64,000 nucleotides of DNA from Streptomyces lichenis (GCF_023218175.1 NZ_JALPTH010000015.1:62001-126000), one strand, 5' to 3'. Positions 15,471 to 23,811 are shown, counted from the stretch's first letter. Program-made: numbers and translations. The notes: a model not told the origin generated them from the letters alone.

Positions 15471-16111
15471 CCGGTCCCGCCCTCACTGGTCGCCGTACCC
15501 GTCGCCGTACCGTCCCGGCGGCCGCCGGTCCCGTGCGGCGCGCCGCCACTCTCCTGTACGCGCCGGCGGCTCCGGGTGTTCCCACCCTGATACGGAGCGG
15601 ACGGCGAAACGAATCGGCGGAGCCCTGCCGAGCGGGCCGGGGCGGGGCGGGCACGCGGTCGAAGGCATACGGATGCGGCCACGGGTACGGCTATGCGACG
15701 GTATGCGCGAATACACTCACGAAACGGAGCCGGCGGAACTCCTCGCTATCCGGAGCAATATTCCACCGCCCGATTCACCATCCGGACCCCATTGCGCAAC
15801 GCGATATTCATCCGACCAGAAGCATGCGATTCGGGGGGTAATTCGCCAGGTGCTTCTTCCCTGTTATCGCGTCGGCAAACCTCCTTGGCCATCAAGGGAC
15901 TCCCGGGCATTCCAGGCGCGTTTCCGATGGGTTACGGCCATGTGATCGACTCCACAGAGCGCCCGACTTGCCCGGTTAAATACGGGCAAACGCGCACGTG
16001 AGAGAGGTGAAGCCGATCGAGGTTCGCGCTCGCGCGATAACACATACGAGCCGCCTGCCCAACCCCTTGGCCCGATGCATTTTCCAGAATCGCTGGGTAA
16101 GTTCCAACGAC
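15471..16111 (+). promoter_or_regulatory. Long, comparatively low-G+C regulatory region between the LysR gene and ectA
   Basis: 641 bases without a supported gene. From about 15700 to 16100 the sequence is visibly less GC-rich than the rest of the window (GAGCAATATTCC, CGCGATATTCATCC, GGTTAAATACGG, GCATTTTCCAG). Contained signals are the 8-bp palindrome TTGCGCAA near 15793, an inverted repeat at 15968-15989, and AT-rich hexamers suitable as -10 elements. Short open frames here (for example 15673-15945) lack codon bias and ribosome sites. It most likely carries the ect promoter(s) and operators responding to osmotic, heat or nitrogen signals. The specific regulator is not identified. Confidence 0.6.
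15968..15989 (+). promoter_or_regulatory. Inverted repeat TTGCCCG-N8-CGGGCAA upstream of ectA
   Basis: Perfect 7-bp arms (15968-15974 and 15983-15989) flank an AT-rich GTTAAATA spacer, 122 bases before the ectA start. The spacer could be part of a -10 box. The shape fits a dimeric repressor operator, but no regulator is assigned. Confidence 0.5.
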
Positions 16112-16672
16112 ATGACCGCCGCACCAGCAGACCTTGCACGTGCCCGAAACGAATTCGACCGGAAGGCCGACCCGGCCCTCGCCATCGACACCCCGCGAGT
16201 AGAGGACGGAGCCGCGATCTGGCGTATCGCCCGCGACTCGGAGGTCCTGGACCTCAACTCCTCGTACAGCTATCTGCTGTGGTGCCGTGACTTCGCCGCC
16301 ACCTCGCTGGTGGCCCGCGGGCCGGAGGGCGAGCCGATCGCCTTCGTCACCGGCTACATCCGCCCGGAGCGCCCGGGGACGCTCGTCGTCTGGCAGGTCG
16401 CCGTGGACGACGCCCACCGGGGCCGGGGACTGGCCGGGGTACTGCTGGACGCGCTCACCGCCCGGGTCGCCGCCCGGGGCGTGGAGACGGTGGAGACCAC
16501 CATCACGCCCGACAACACCGCGTCGGACCGCCTCTTCACCTCCTACGCGGAGCGCCGGGGCGCGTCCCTGGAGCGCGAGGTTCTCTTCGACGGAGGGCTG
16601 TTCCCCGAGGGGACGCACGAGCCGGAGGTGCTGTACCGCATCTCGCCGGTCGCCGCCCACGCCGCCGCCTGA
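16112..16672 (+). CDS. ectA: L-2,4-diaminobutyric acid acetyltransferase EctA
   Basis: 186 residues from ATG 16112. The frame opens earlier (15998), but the family begins near this Met and the upstream residues are not conserved. It acetylates L-2,4-diaminobutyrate at the gamma-amino group with acetyl-CoA, the second step to ectoine. It is a GNAT-fold protein: VEDGAAIWRIARDSEVLDLN, SSYSYLLWCRDFAATS (EctA signature, about 50-66) and the acetyl-CoA loop HRGRGLAG (about 102-109), then TITPDNTASDRLF. It is the first gene of ectABCD, with 106 bases to ectB. The Shine-Dalgarno is weak. Confidence 0.96.
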   Translation: MTAAPADLARARNEFDRKADPALAIDTPRVEDGAAIWRIARDSEVLDLNSSYSYLLWCRDFAATSLVARGPEGEPIAFVTGYIRPERPGTLVVWQVAVDDAHRGRGLAGVLLDALTARVAARGVETVETTITPDNTASDRLFTSYAERRGASLEREVLFDGGLFPEGTHEPEVLYRISPVAAHAAA

Positions 16673-16778
16673 GCCACGCGGGCCGGACCGGCCCGCCGCT
16701 CCCCTCCCCCACTCCCCCACGCTTCAGACTTCGCAGACTTCACCGGCCGCCGCGCCGGACCACCGAGGAGAGAACGCA

Positions 16779-18047
16779 GTGACCATCACCCCGCCCGCCC
16801 TGAGTGTCTTCGAGACCGTGGAGTCCGAGGTCCGCTCCTACTGCCGCGGCTGGCCCGCCGTGTTCGACCGCGCGCAGGGCGCCCGGCTGACCGACGAGGA
16901 CGGGCACAGCTACCTCGACTTCTTCGCCGGGGCCGGCTCGCTCAACTACGGGCACAACAACCCGGTCCTCAAACGCGCCCTGCTGGACTACCTGGAGCGC
17001 GACGGCATCACCCACGGCCTGGACATGGCCACCACGGCGAAGCGCGCGTTCCTGGAGTCCTTCCAGAACACCATCCTGCGCCCGCGTGACCTGCCCTACA
17101 AGGTCATGTTCCCCGGCCCGACGGGCACCAACGCCGTGGAGGCGGCGCTGAAGCTGGCCCGCAAGGTCAAGGGGCGCGAGGCGATCGTCTCGTTCACCAA
17201 CGCCTTCCACGGCATGTCGCTGGGCTCGCTCGCCGTGACCGGCAACGCCTTCAAGCGGGCCGGCGCCGGCATCCCGCTGGTGCACGGCACCCCGATGCCG
17301 TTCGACAACTACTTCGACGGCAAGGTCCCGGACTTCCTGTGGTTCGAGCGGCTGCTGGAGGACCAGGGCTCCGGTCTGAACAAGCCGGCCGCCGTGATCG
17401 TGGAGACCATCCAGGGCGAGGGCGGCATCAACGTGGCCCGGCCCGAGTGGCTGCGCGCGCTGAAGGCGCTGTGCGAGCGGCAGGACATGCTGCTGATCGT
17501 CGACGACATCCAGATGGGCTGCGGCCGCACCGGTGCCTTCTTCTCCTTCGAGGAGGCCGGGATCGCGCCGGACATCGTCACGCTGTCCAAGTCGATCAGC
17601 GGCTACGGGCTGCCGATGTCGCTCTGCCTGTTCAACCCGGAGCTCGACGTGTGGAGCCCGGGTGAGCACAACGGCACCTTCCGCGGCAACAACCCGGCCT
17701 TCGTGACCGCCACCGCCGCGCTGGAGACCTACTGGGCCGACGGCGGGATGGAGAAGCAGACCATCGCCCGCGGTGAGCAGGTCGAGCAGGCGCTGCTGGC
17801 GATCTGCGACGAGAACTCCGCGTACGGCGCCCACTACCGGGGTCGCGGCCTGGTCTGGGGCCTGGAGTTCACCGACCCGGCGCGGGCCACCGCCGTCTGC
17901 GCCCGCGCCTTCGAGCTGGGGCTGCTGCTGGAGACCTCCGGCCCGCAGAGCGAGGTCGTCAAGCTGCTGCCGCCGCTGACCGTGACCCCCGAGGAGCTGG
18001 ACGAGGGCCTGCGCACCCTGGCCCGCGCGGTCCGCGAGACCGCCTGA
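16779..18047 (+). CDS. ectB: L-2,4-diaminobutyrate transaminase EctB
   Basis: 422 residues from GTG 16779, preceded by GAGGAGA. It converts aspartate-4-semialdehyde plus glutamate to L-2,4-diaminobutyrate, the entry step to ectoine. It is a class III PLP aminotransferase: YLDFFAGAGSLNYGHNNP, the PLP-binding FPGPTGTNAVEAALKLARK, FHGMSLGSLAVTGN, the Asp of LLIVDDIQMGCGRTG, and the Schiff-base lysine in TLSKSISGYGLP (Lys about 271). The length is standard. An 18-bp perfect palindrome lies just after it (18068-18085). Confidence 0.97.
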   Translation: MTITPPALSVFETVESEVRSYCRGWPAVFDRAQGARLTDEDGHSYLDFFAGAGSLNYGHNNPVLKRALLDYLERDGITHGLDMATTAKRAFLESFQNTILRPRDLPYKVMFPGPTGTNAVEAALKLARKVKGREAIVSFTNAFHGMSLGSLAVTGNAFKRAGAGIPLVHGTPMPFDNYFDGKVPDFLWFERLLEDQGSGLNKPAAVIVETIQGEGGINVARPEWLRALKALCERQDMLLIVDDIQMGCGRTGAFFSFEEAGIAPDIVTLSKSISGYGLPMSLCLFNPELDVWSPGEHNGTFRGNNPAFVTATAALETYWADGGMEKQTIARGEQVEQALLAICDENSAYGAHYRGRGLVWGLEFTDPARATAVCARAFELGLLLETSGPQSEVVKLLPPLTVTPEELDEGLRTLARAVRETA

Positions 18048-18144
18048 GTCCCCGGCCTCCGGCCCCCGGCCGACGGCCGTCGGCCGTCGGCCCGCAGGGG
18101 ACCGCACCCCGCTTCCGTACCACCCGAGAGGAAACCCGTACACC

Positions 18145-18543
18145 GTGATCGTCCGTTCGTTCAAGGAGATCGAGAACACCGACCGGCATGTCAAGGCCGC
18201 GTCCGGGACCTGGGAGTCCAAGCGCATCGTGCTCGCCAAGGAGAAGGTCGGCTTCTCCCTGCACGAGACGGTGCTCTACGCGGGCACCGAGACCTCCATG
18301 TGGTACGCCAACCACATCGAGGCCGTGCTCTGCGTCGAGGGCGAGGCCGAGCTGACCAACGACGAGACCGGTGAGACGCACTGGATCGAGCCGGGCACGA
18401 TGTACCTGCTCGACGGCCATGAGCGCCACACCATGCGCCCGAAGACCGACTTCCGGTGCGTCTGCGTCTTCAACCCTCCCGTCACCGGGCGGGAGGACCA
18501 CGACGAGAACGGCGTCTACCCGCTGCTGACCGAGGAGGCCTGA
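18145..18543 (+). CDS. ectC: L-ectoine synthase EctC
   Basis: 132 residues from GTG 18145, with GAGAGGAAA upstream. It is a cupin-fold, metal-dependent enzyme that cyclises N-gamma-acetyl-2,4-diaminobutyrate to ectoine by loss of water. Family blocks are MIVRSFKEIENTDRHVKA, WESKRIVLAKEKVGFS, SMWYANHIEAVLCVEGEAEL (the Glu/His metal region) and GTMYLLDGHERHTMRP. The gene follows ectB after 97 bases and precedes ectD by three, so ectCD are tightly coupled. Confidence 0.97.
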   Translation: MIVRSFKEIENTDRHVKAASGTWESKRIVLAKEKVGFSLHETVLYAGTETSMWYANHIEAVLCVEGEAELTNDETGETHWIEPGTMYLLDGHERHTMRPKTDFRCVCVFNPPVTGREDHDENGVYPLLTEEA

Positions 18544-18546
18544 GCC

Positions 18547-19443
18547 ATGACCGCGACCACCACGACCACGAGCACGAACACCGCTCCCCAGGACCTGTAC
18601 CCGACCCGGGGCGCCGCCGAGGTGCGCACGCCTCGCCGGGACCCGGTGGTGTGGGGGCAGCTCACGCCGGAGCTGGAGTCGTTCGAACGGGACGGGTTCC
18701 TCGCGGTCGACCAGCTGCTCACCCCGGACGAGGTGGGCGTCTACCGGGCCGAGCTGGACCGCCTGGTGAGCGACCCGCAGGTGCGCGCCGACGAGCGCTC
18801 CATCATCGAGCCGCGCTCCCAGGACGTGCGCTCGGTCTTCGAGGTGCACCGGATCAGCGAGGTCTTCGCCAGGCTGGTGCGCGACGAGCGCGTCGTCGGC
18901 AAGGCCCGGGAGATCCTCGGCTCGGACGTGTACGTCCACCAGTCCCGGATCAACGTCAAGCCCGGGTTCGGGGCGTCGGGTTTCTACTGGCACTCGGACT
19001 TCGAGACCTGGCACGCCGAGGACGGCCTGGCCCGGATGCGCACGGTCTCGGTGTCCATCGCGCTCACCGAGAACCATGACACCAACGGCGGTCTGATGAT
19101 CATGCCGGGCTCGCACCAGACCTTCCTGGGCTGCGCGGGCGAGACGCCGAAGGACAACTACAAGAAGTCGCTCCAGATGCAGGACGCGGGCATCCCGTCC
19201 GACGAGGCCCTCACCGGTTTCGCGGAGGCCCACGGCATCAGGCTGTTCACCGGCAAGGCCGGTTCGGCGACCTGGTTCGACTGCAACGCCATGCACGGCT
19301 CGGGCGACAACATCACCCCGTTCCCGCGCAGCAACGTGTTCATCGTCTTCAACAGCGTGGAGAACACGGCGGTGGAGCCCTTCGCGGCCCCGATCCGCCG
19401 CCCGGAGTTCATCGGCGCCCGGGACTTCACCCCGGTGCGGTGA
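18547..19443 (+). CDS. ectD: Ectoine 5-hydroxylase EctD
   Basis: 298 residues, the usual size. It is a non-haem Fe(II)/2-oxoglutarate dioxygenase (phytanoyl-CoA hydroxylase family) that makes 5-hydroxyectoine. Iron ligands are visible as HSD in FYWHSDFETWHAEDG (His149, Asp151) and the distal His in CNAMHGSGDN (His250). VYVHQSRINVKPGFGASGF and TENHDTNGGLMIMPGSHQ are EctD signatures. It is the last gene of ectABCD, followed by a strong bidirectional hairpin. Hydroxyectoine adds protection against heat and desiccation as well as salt. Confidence 0.97.
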   Translation: MTATTTTTSTNTAPQDLYPTRGAAEVRTPRRDPVVWGQLTPELESFERDGFLAVDQLLTPDEVGVYRAELDRLVSDPQVRADERSIIEPRSQDVRSVFEVHRISEVFARLVRDERVVGKAREILGSDVYVHQSRINVKPGFGASGFYWHSDFETWHAEDGLARMRTVSVSIALTENHDTNGGLMIMPGSHQTFLGCAGETPKDNYKKSLQMQDAGIPSDEALTGFAEAHGIRLFTGKAGSATWFDCNAMHGSGDNITPFPRSNVFIVFNSVENTAVEPFAAPIRRPEFIGARDFTPVR

Positions 19444-19469
19444 CCCGGTACCGCCGTCACTGACCGCGG

Positions 19470-19513
19470 CCGCGAGCCGTCTCCCACCCCGAGGGGCGGG
19501 AGACGGCTCGCGG
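19470..19513. terminator. Bidirectional hairpin between ectD and the convergent OYE gene
   Basis: Perfect 16-bp arms (19470-19485 and 19498-19513, CCGCGAGCCGTCTCCC and its complement) enclose a 12-base loop. It is placed 26 bases past each flanking stop, so it can serve both strands. Confidence 0.88.
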
Positions 19514-19539
19514 CGTACGGCATGCGGGGAGGTGCCGGC

Positions 19540-20616
19540 TCACACCGCCAGCGCCGGGTAGTCGGTGTAGCCCCGCTGGTCGCCGCCGAAGAAGGCGGCG
19601 GGGTCGGGGGTGTTGAACGGGCCGCCGGCCTTCAGCCGGGCCGGCAGGTCGGGGTTGGCCAGGAACAGCGCGCCGTAGGAGAGCAGGTCGGCGGTGCCGT
19701 CCTCGATCAGCTCCAGCTCCTCCACGCCGGTGGGACGCTCGCCGGTGAAGGGGTTGAGCACCAGCGCGCCGGAGAACCGCTTGCGCAGCTCCACGGTGAG
19801 GTCCCGCCGCCCCTGGGCCTCCATCAGGTGGAGGTACGCCAGGCCCAGCGGCTCCAGGGCCTCCGCCAGCGCGATGTACTGGGCGCCCGGCTCCGGCTCC
19901 TCGATGTCGTTGACGGCACCGCCGGGCGAGAGGCGCAGGGCGGTGCGCTCGGGGCCGATCGCCTCGGCGACCGCCGTAACCACCTCGACGGCGAAGCGGT
20001 TGCGGTTCTCCTCGGAGCCGCCCCACTCGTCGGTGCGGTGGTTGGTGTTCGGGGCCAGGAACTGGTGGATCAGATAGCCGTTGGCGCCGTGCAGCTCGAC
20101 CCCGTCGAACCCGGCCTCCACCGCGTTGCGGGCGGCGGTGGCGTAGTCGGCGATCGCCTCGTGGATCCCGTCGGCGGTCAGCTCGCGGGGGGTGGTGAAG
20201 TCCTTCATCCCCTCGGCGGTGAAGAGCTGCCCCTTGGGGGTGATCGCGGACGGGCCGGCCGGGTGCAGGTCGCCGGGCTGGTCGGCGGTGACGGAGGGGT
20301 GCCCGATCCGGCCCGCGTGCATGATCTGGGCGAAGATCCGGCCGCCCGCGGCGTGTACGGCGTCGGTGACCGTGCGCCAGGCGGCGATCTGCTCCGCGCT
20401 GTGCAGGCCCGGGGTGTCCGGGTAGCCCTGGCCGGCCGCGGAGGGCTGGACGCCCTCGGTGATGATCAGCCCGGCCGAGGCCCGCTGCGCGTAGTACTCG
20501 GCGGTGAGCTCGTTGGGCACCCGGCCGACGGCCCGGCTGCGGGTCATCGGGGCCATGGCGATGCGGTTGGCGAGCGGGGTCCCGGCGAGGTCGATGGGGT
20601 CGAAGGCGGTGGTCAT
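19540..20616 (-). CDS. NADH:flavin oxidoreductase of the old yellow enzyme family (NemA-like alkene reductase)
   Basis: 358 residues from the ATG at 20616 (GGGAG upstream); the open frame continues to 20910 but crosses the promoter and operators. It is an FMN-containing TIM-barrel ene-reductase: LANRIAMAPMTRSRA, FAQIMHAGRIGHPS, FDGVELHGANGYLIHQFLAPNTNHRTDEWGG in pieces, LRLSPGGAVND and ADLLSYGALFLANPDL. NemA-type enzymes reduce electrophilic alkenes, quinones, maleimides and nitro compounds with NAD(P)H. It is divergent from a MarR regulator, with shared palindromes between them, so it is probably induced by reactive electrophiles. Confidence 0.93.
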   Translation of the reverse strand: MTTAFDPIDLAGTPLANRIAMAPMTRSRAVGRVPNELTAEYYAQRASAGLIITEGVQPSAAGQGYPDTPGLHSAEQIAAWRTVTDAVHAAGGRIFAQIMHAGRIGHPSVTADQPGDLHPAGPSAITPKGQLFTAEGMKDFTTPRELTADGIHEAIADYATAARNAVEAGFDGVELHGANGYLIHQFLAPNTNHRTDEWGGSEENRNRFAVEVVTAVAEAIGPERTALRLSPGGAVNDIEEPEPGAQYIALAEALEPLGLAYLHLMEAQGRRDLTVELRKRFSGALVLNPFTGERPTGVEELELIEDGTADLLSYGALFLANPDLPARLKAGGPFNTPDPAAFFGGDQRGYTDYPALAV

Positions 20617-20634
20617 GGCAGCTCCCGGCAATTC

Positions 20635-20648
20635 CTTGGTCAGCCAAG
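20635..20648. promoter_or_regulatory. Operator-like palindrome 1 (CTTGG-N4-CCAAG), OYE side
   Basis: CTTGG (20635-20639), TCAG, CCAAG (20644-20648), 19 bases upstream of the OYE start. An identical half-site pair occurs 70 bases away on the MarR side. TTGGC and GCCAA half sites also lie at 20652-20656 and 20668-20672. Confidence 0.7.
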
Positions 20649-20704
20649 TAATTGGCTTGTATGGTCGGCCAACTTTTTGGTGCGGGACCCACCGTACACC
20701 ATTA

Positions 20705-20718
20705 CTTGGCCGACCAAG
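20705..20718. promoter_or_regulatory. Operator-like palindrome 2 (CTTGG-N4-CCAAG), MarR side
   Basis: CTTGG (20705-20709), CCGA, CCAAG (20714-20718), directly followed by TAAAAT (20720-20725), a plausible -10 box for the MarR gene 13 bases before its ATG. Binding here would block the regulator's own promoter. Confidence 0.7.
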
Positions 20719-20737
20719 GTAAAATCGGGGGAACGGG

Positions 20738-21340
20738 ATGTCCGTAGGCTGCTGGACCGGCCCGAGCCCGACAGAGAGCGAGAAGCGGATGGACCACGAC
20801 CACCCCGGGGCGGACGCCGGACCCGGCTGTCCCGACGCCCTGCCCTCCGCGGCCCGCGGCGGCCCGACCTCGCACGCCCTGTCCCGGGTGGCCCGGCTGC
20901 ACCGGATCACCGCGGGCCGGCTGCTGCGGGCGGCCGGGCTCTATCCGGGCCAGGAGTTCGTGATGATGTACCTCTGGGACTCCGGCCCGGTGCGGCAGTC
21001 GGAGCTGATCCGGGTGATGGAGCTGGACCCCTCCACGGTCACCAAGATGCTCCAGCGCCTGGAGCAGGGCGGGCACGTCCGGCGCAGCCCGGACCCGGCC
21101 GACCGCCGGGCCGTCCTGGTGGAGGCCACCGAGACCAGCTGCGCCCTGCTGAAGGACGTCAGCGGCGCGTGGAGCGAACTGGAGCAGCGCCTCCTCGCCG
21201 GCCTGCGCCCCGCCGAGCGCGCCGAGCTGTCCCGGCTGCTGGGCCTGGTGGAGGACAACCTCTGCCGCGAGGTCTCCGCAGGCTGCCCCACCGCCCTCGC
21301 CACCGACCCGGCACCCCCCGAAGGCACCACGACCTGCTGA
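20738..21340 (+). CDS. MarR-family transcriptional regulator
   Basis: 200 residues from ATG 20738 (GGGGGAACGGG upstream); an ATG at 20789 after GAGAAG is an alternative that removes 17 unconserved residues. The winged-helix core is RLHRITAGRLLRAAGLYPGQEFVM, then SELIRVMELDPSTVTKMLQRLEQGGHVRRSPDPADRRAVLV in pieces (about 80-125), with the conserved DRR wing. Cys residues occur at the N terminus (CWTG, CPDAL), in TSCALL and near the C terminus (LCREVSAGC, final TC). These could sense electrophiles or oxidants. Its likely target is the divergent OYE gene together with itself. Confidence 0.9.
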   Translation: MSVGCWTGPSPTESEKRMDHDHPGADAGPGCPDALPSAARGGPTSHALSRVARLHRITAGRLLRAAGLYPGQEFVMMYLWDSGPVRQSELIRVMELDPSTVTKMLQRLEQGGHVRRSPDPADRRAVLVEATETSCALLKDVSGAWSELEQRLLAGLRPAERAELSRLLGLVEDNLCREVSAGCPTALATDPAPPEGTTTC

Positions 21341-21945
21341 CGGCCCCGGCCCTGCCCGCACGGCTACGGCCACGGCCCCGCCCGTACGGCTGCGGCCGCG
21401 CCGCTCGTACGGTTGCGGCCCGCCGGGACGTCGGCTCCCGCCGGTACGGCACTGGCCCCGCCGGGACGTCGGCCCCCGCCGGTACGACACCGGCCGCGCC
21501 ACTCGTACGGCTGCGGTCCCGACGGTACGGGGATCCGGCCCCGACCGGCTCCGGCTCCCGCCGGTACGGCTCCCGCCCCGGCCCCCGTGCGGCCACGGCC
21601 CCGCCCGTACAGGCCACGGCCTCGCCCGGCCCGTACGGCCGCGCCCCAGCGGTACGGAAATCCGCGGTCCCGCCGGGACATCGGTCCCCGCCGATACGGC
21701 ACCAGCCCCGCCGCTCGTAAGGCTGCGGTCCTGGCGGTACAGATGCCCGGCCCCGGCCGGCTCCGGCTCCCGCCGGTACGGCTCCCGGCGGGCGGTCGAA
21801 CGGACCGCCGACATCCCCGGCCTGCGGCTGCCGAGCCGACGGGAGACCACCGAGCGCCGCCATGGGCCGTGGGCTCGGGACCACCTCGTGGTGGACGCCG
21901 CGGGCGGGGAGAGGCCCCGGGCGGACGGCTGAACCACCCTCCTCC
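21341..21945. repeat. 600-base higher-order repeat tract between convergent genes
   Basis: No gene is supported; long frames on both strands come from base composition and repetition. A 118-bp segment at 21458-21575 recurs without gaps at 21670-21787 with about 16 differences. Its first 38 bp are also duplicated directly upstream (21420-21457, about 3 differences). Shorter elements such as CCGCCGGTACGGC and CTCGTACGGCTGCGG recur throughout. The last 150 bases are unique and hold no clear signal. The tract lies between the MarR stop (21340) and the class V enzyme stop (21946), where only 3' ends are affected. Confidence 0.9.
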
Positions 21946-22995
21946 CTAACCCGCCGCGGCCAGCACCTCCAGGGCCCGGTCCACGTCGGCCGCCGAGTTG
22001 TACAGATGGAAGGCGGCCCGCAGATGGCCGTCGGTGACCGAGACCATCACCCCGGCGCGGCCGAGCACCGGCTGCGCGGCGCCCAGTCCGGGGACGGCCA
22101 CGATCGCCGAGTCCCCCGGCACCGGGGTGTGCCCGAGCCCGGCCAGTCCGGCGCGGAAGCGGGCGGCGAGCCCGGTGGCGTGGGCGTGCAGCGCGGGCAG
22201 GCCGATCTCCTCCACCAGGGCCAGGGACCGCTCGGCCGCGTGGTACGCGAGGAAGCTCGGCGGCTCGTCGAACCGGCGGGCCGAGCGGGCGAGCGTGAGC
22301 GCCCCGTACATCTCGTCCCTCGTCTCGGCGGCGAACAGCCCCGGGGCGAGCGGCCGCAGCGACTCCTGGGCGTCCTCGCGCACGGTGAGGAAGGACACCC
22401 CGCGCGGGCTGAGCAGGAACTTGTACGCGGAGGTCACGGTGTAGTCGTACGCGCCGGCGTCCAGCGGCAGCCAGCCCGCGGCCTGGGTGGCGTCCAGCAG
22501 GATCCGCGCCCCGTGGGCGGACGCCGCCTCCCGTACCGCCGCCAGGTCCGCGACCCGGCCGTCGGCGGACTGGACCGCCGAGAGGGCGACCAGCGCGGTG
22601 CCGGGGCGTACCGCGTCCGCCAGCCCGTCCAGCGGCGCGAACCGGAGCCTCAGATCGGGGCGGGCCGAGAACGGGGTGATCACCGAGGCGAAGTCCCGTT
22701 CCGGGAAGAGCACTTCGGCGCCGGGCGGCAGGGAGGCGGCGATCAGCCCGGAGAAGCCGGCCACCGAACCGGCCATCGCCACCCGGTCCGCCGCCACCCC
22801 GACCAGCCGGGCGAACGACTCGCGCACCGCCGCCGTCGAGGCGAGGCTGCCGCCGGTCCGCTCGTTGCCCGCGGCGGTGTCCTCGGCCAGTTCCCGTACC
22901 GCCGCCACCGCCCGGCGGGGCACCAGCCCGCAGGAGGCGGTGTTCAGATAGGTGGACACGGGCGCGAACTCGTCACCGCCGAGGGGGGTCTCCAT
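21946..22995 (-). CDS. Class V PLP-dependent enzyme (cysteine desulfurase/EgtE/epimerase-like)
   Basis: 349 residues from the ATG at 22995 (GGTGGGGG upstream); an ATG at 23013 would add six residues. Family features are YLNTASCGLVPRRAVAA at the N terminus, the PLP-phosphate Asp/Gln segment RILLDATQAAGWLPLD, the Schiff-base lysine in TVTSAYKFLLSPRGVSFL, and the C-terminal VMVSVTDGHLRAAFHLYNSAADVDRAL in pieces. The small domain lacks the conserved Cys loop of true desulfurases. Relatives include isopenicillin-N-epimerase-like proteins and the hercynylcysteine sulfoxide lyase EgtE, but no ergothioneine genes are adjacent. The reaction is unassigned. Confidence 0.82.
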   Translation of the reverse strand: METPLGGDEFAPVSTYLNTASCGLVPRRAVAAVRELAEDTAAGNERTGGSLASTAAVRESFARLVGVAADRVAMAGSVAGFSGLIAASLPPGAEVLFPERDFASVITPFSARPDLRLRFAPLDGLADAVRPGTALVALSAVQSADGRVADLAAVREAASAHGARILLDATQAAGWLPLDAGAYDYTVTSAYKFLLSPRGVSFLTVREDAQESLRPLAPGLFAAETRDEMYGALTLARSARRFDEPPSFLAYHAAERSLALVEEIGLPALHAHATGLAARFRAGLAGLGHTPVPGDSAIVAVPGLGAAQPVLGRAGVMVSVTDGHLRAAFHLYNSAADVDRALEVLAAAG

Positions 22996-23104
22996 GCCCC
23001 CACCATGATCCATCCGCCGACCCGGGTCAACGGCGTTCTTCCGGCCCCCGGTACGGTGCTCCGCGAAGGACCGGTCCAGGTCCGTCCGGACTCCAGGGGG
23101 AGCC

Positions 23105-23710
23105 GTGCGAGGTGCGGGTGTGAGGCGTCTGCTGCTGCCCGTCGTGGTGGCGGGCGCGCTGGCCCTGTCCGGCTGCGGCACGCAGCGGCCGGGTCCGCCG
23201 GGCGGCCCGTCGGCCCCGGCGGCCACCGCCTCCGGCTCCGCCGATCCCCAGGCCGCAAGACGGGCCGTGCACGACCGGGCCTTCCCCGGGGTGGCACGGG
23301 CCTGCGCCCAGGCTCCGAGCACCGCGCCCAGCGGCCCGGCGTCCACCGGCACCCTGGACCCGGAGGCCGCCAAGTACGCGGAGAACCACGCGTTCCGGCG
23401 TGAGACGCCGATGCGGCCGGACGCCGAGTGCCGGGGCCGGGCACACGCCGAGCGGATCACCGGCGCGCTGTCGGGCGCCGCCGGAAGGACGGTCGCGGAT
23501 GGGCCCGGACTGCGCGAGGCTCTGGCGGGGCTCGGCTATCCGGCGGAGGGCACCGAGGTGTACCCGGACGGTGGCGGAGGACTGGCCTTCAGCCTCTCCG
23601 TCCCGGGGACCGGCCCCTGCGTCAGCGGCCGGCTCGGCCCCCCGGCCACCGCCCGGGCGCACGGCTTCTACGCCGAGGGCGGCTGCGTGGAGCCCAGGGG
23701 CGGCCACTGA
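23105..23710 (+). CDS. Secreted lipoprotein of unknown function
   Basis: 201 residues from GTG 23105, with GGGGGAG upstream. The lipoprotein signal is clear: RRLLLPVVVAGALALSGC, with the lipobox LSGC and the acylated Cys at 24. A Pro/Ala/Ser spacer and a domain with three further Cys (ACAQAP, AECRGR, GPCVSG and a late GGCVEP) follow, perhaps forming disulphides outside the membrane. I do not recognise the family. It is divergent from the class V enzyme and lies about 100 bases before the PBP gene on the same strand. Confidence 0.75.
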   Translation: MRGAGVRRLLLPVVVAGALALSGCGTQRPGPPGGPSAPAATASGSADPQAARRAVHDRAFPGVARACAQAPSTAPSGPASTGTLDPEAAKYAENHAFRRETPMRPDAECRGRAHAERITGALSGAAGRTVADGPGLREALAGLGYPAEGTEVYPDGGGGLAFSLSVPGTGPCVSGRLGPPATARAHGFYAEGGCVEPRGGH

Positions 23711-23811
23711 GGCCACCGCCGCCCTCGACCGAGCGGTCACCGTATGAACGTTTGGTGAGAAAACCGGTCGAACGGAACTCGGCCGGACCTCCCGCTCGTC
23801 CCCCGAGCGGG

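Noticed and set aside
15673..15945. 90-residue open frame upstream of ectA
   Set aside because: Codon positions show none of the GC bias of the neighbouring genes, there is no ribosome site, and overlapping frames are equally open.
18068..18085. Terminator within ectABCD
   Set aside because: It is an 18-bp perfect palindrome made of GGCCGAC/GTCGGCC, but with no loop and inside a continuous operon. It is better seen as incidental or as an RNA-processing site.
21341..21945. Protein-coding gene in the repeat tract (frames exist on both strands)
   Set aside because: The frames arise from repetition, lack ribosome sites and show only Pro/Gly/Arg-rich sequence. Several frames are open at once, which is not the pattern of a real gene.
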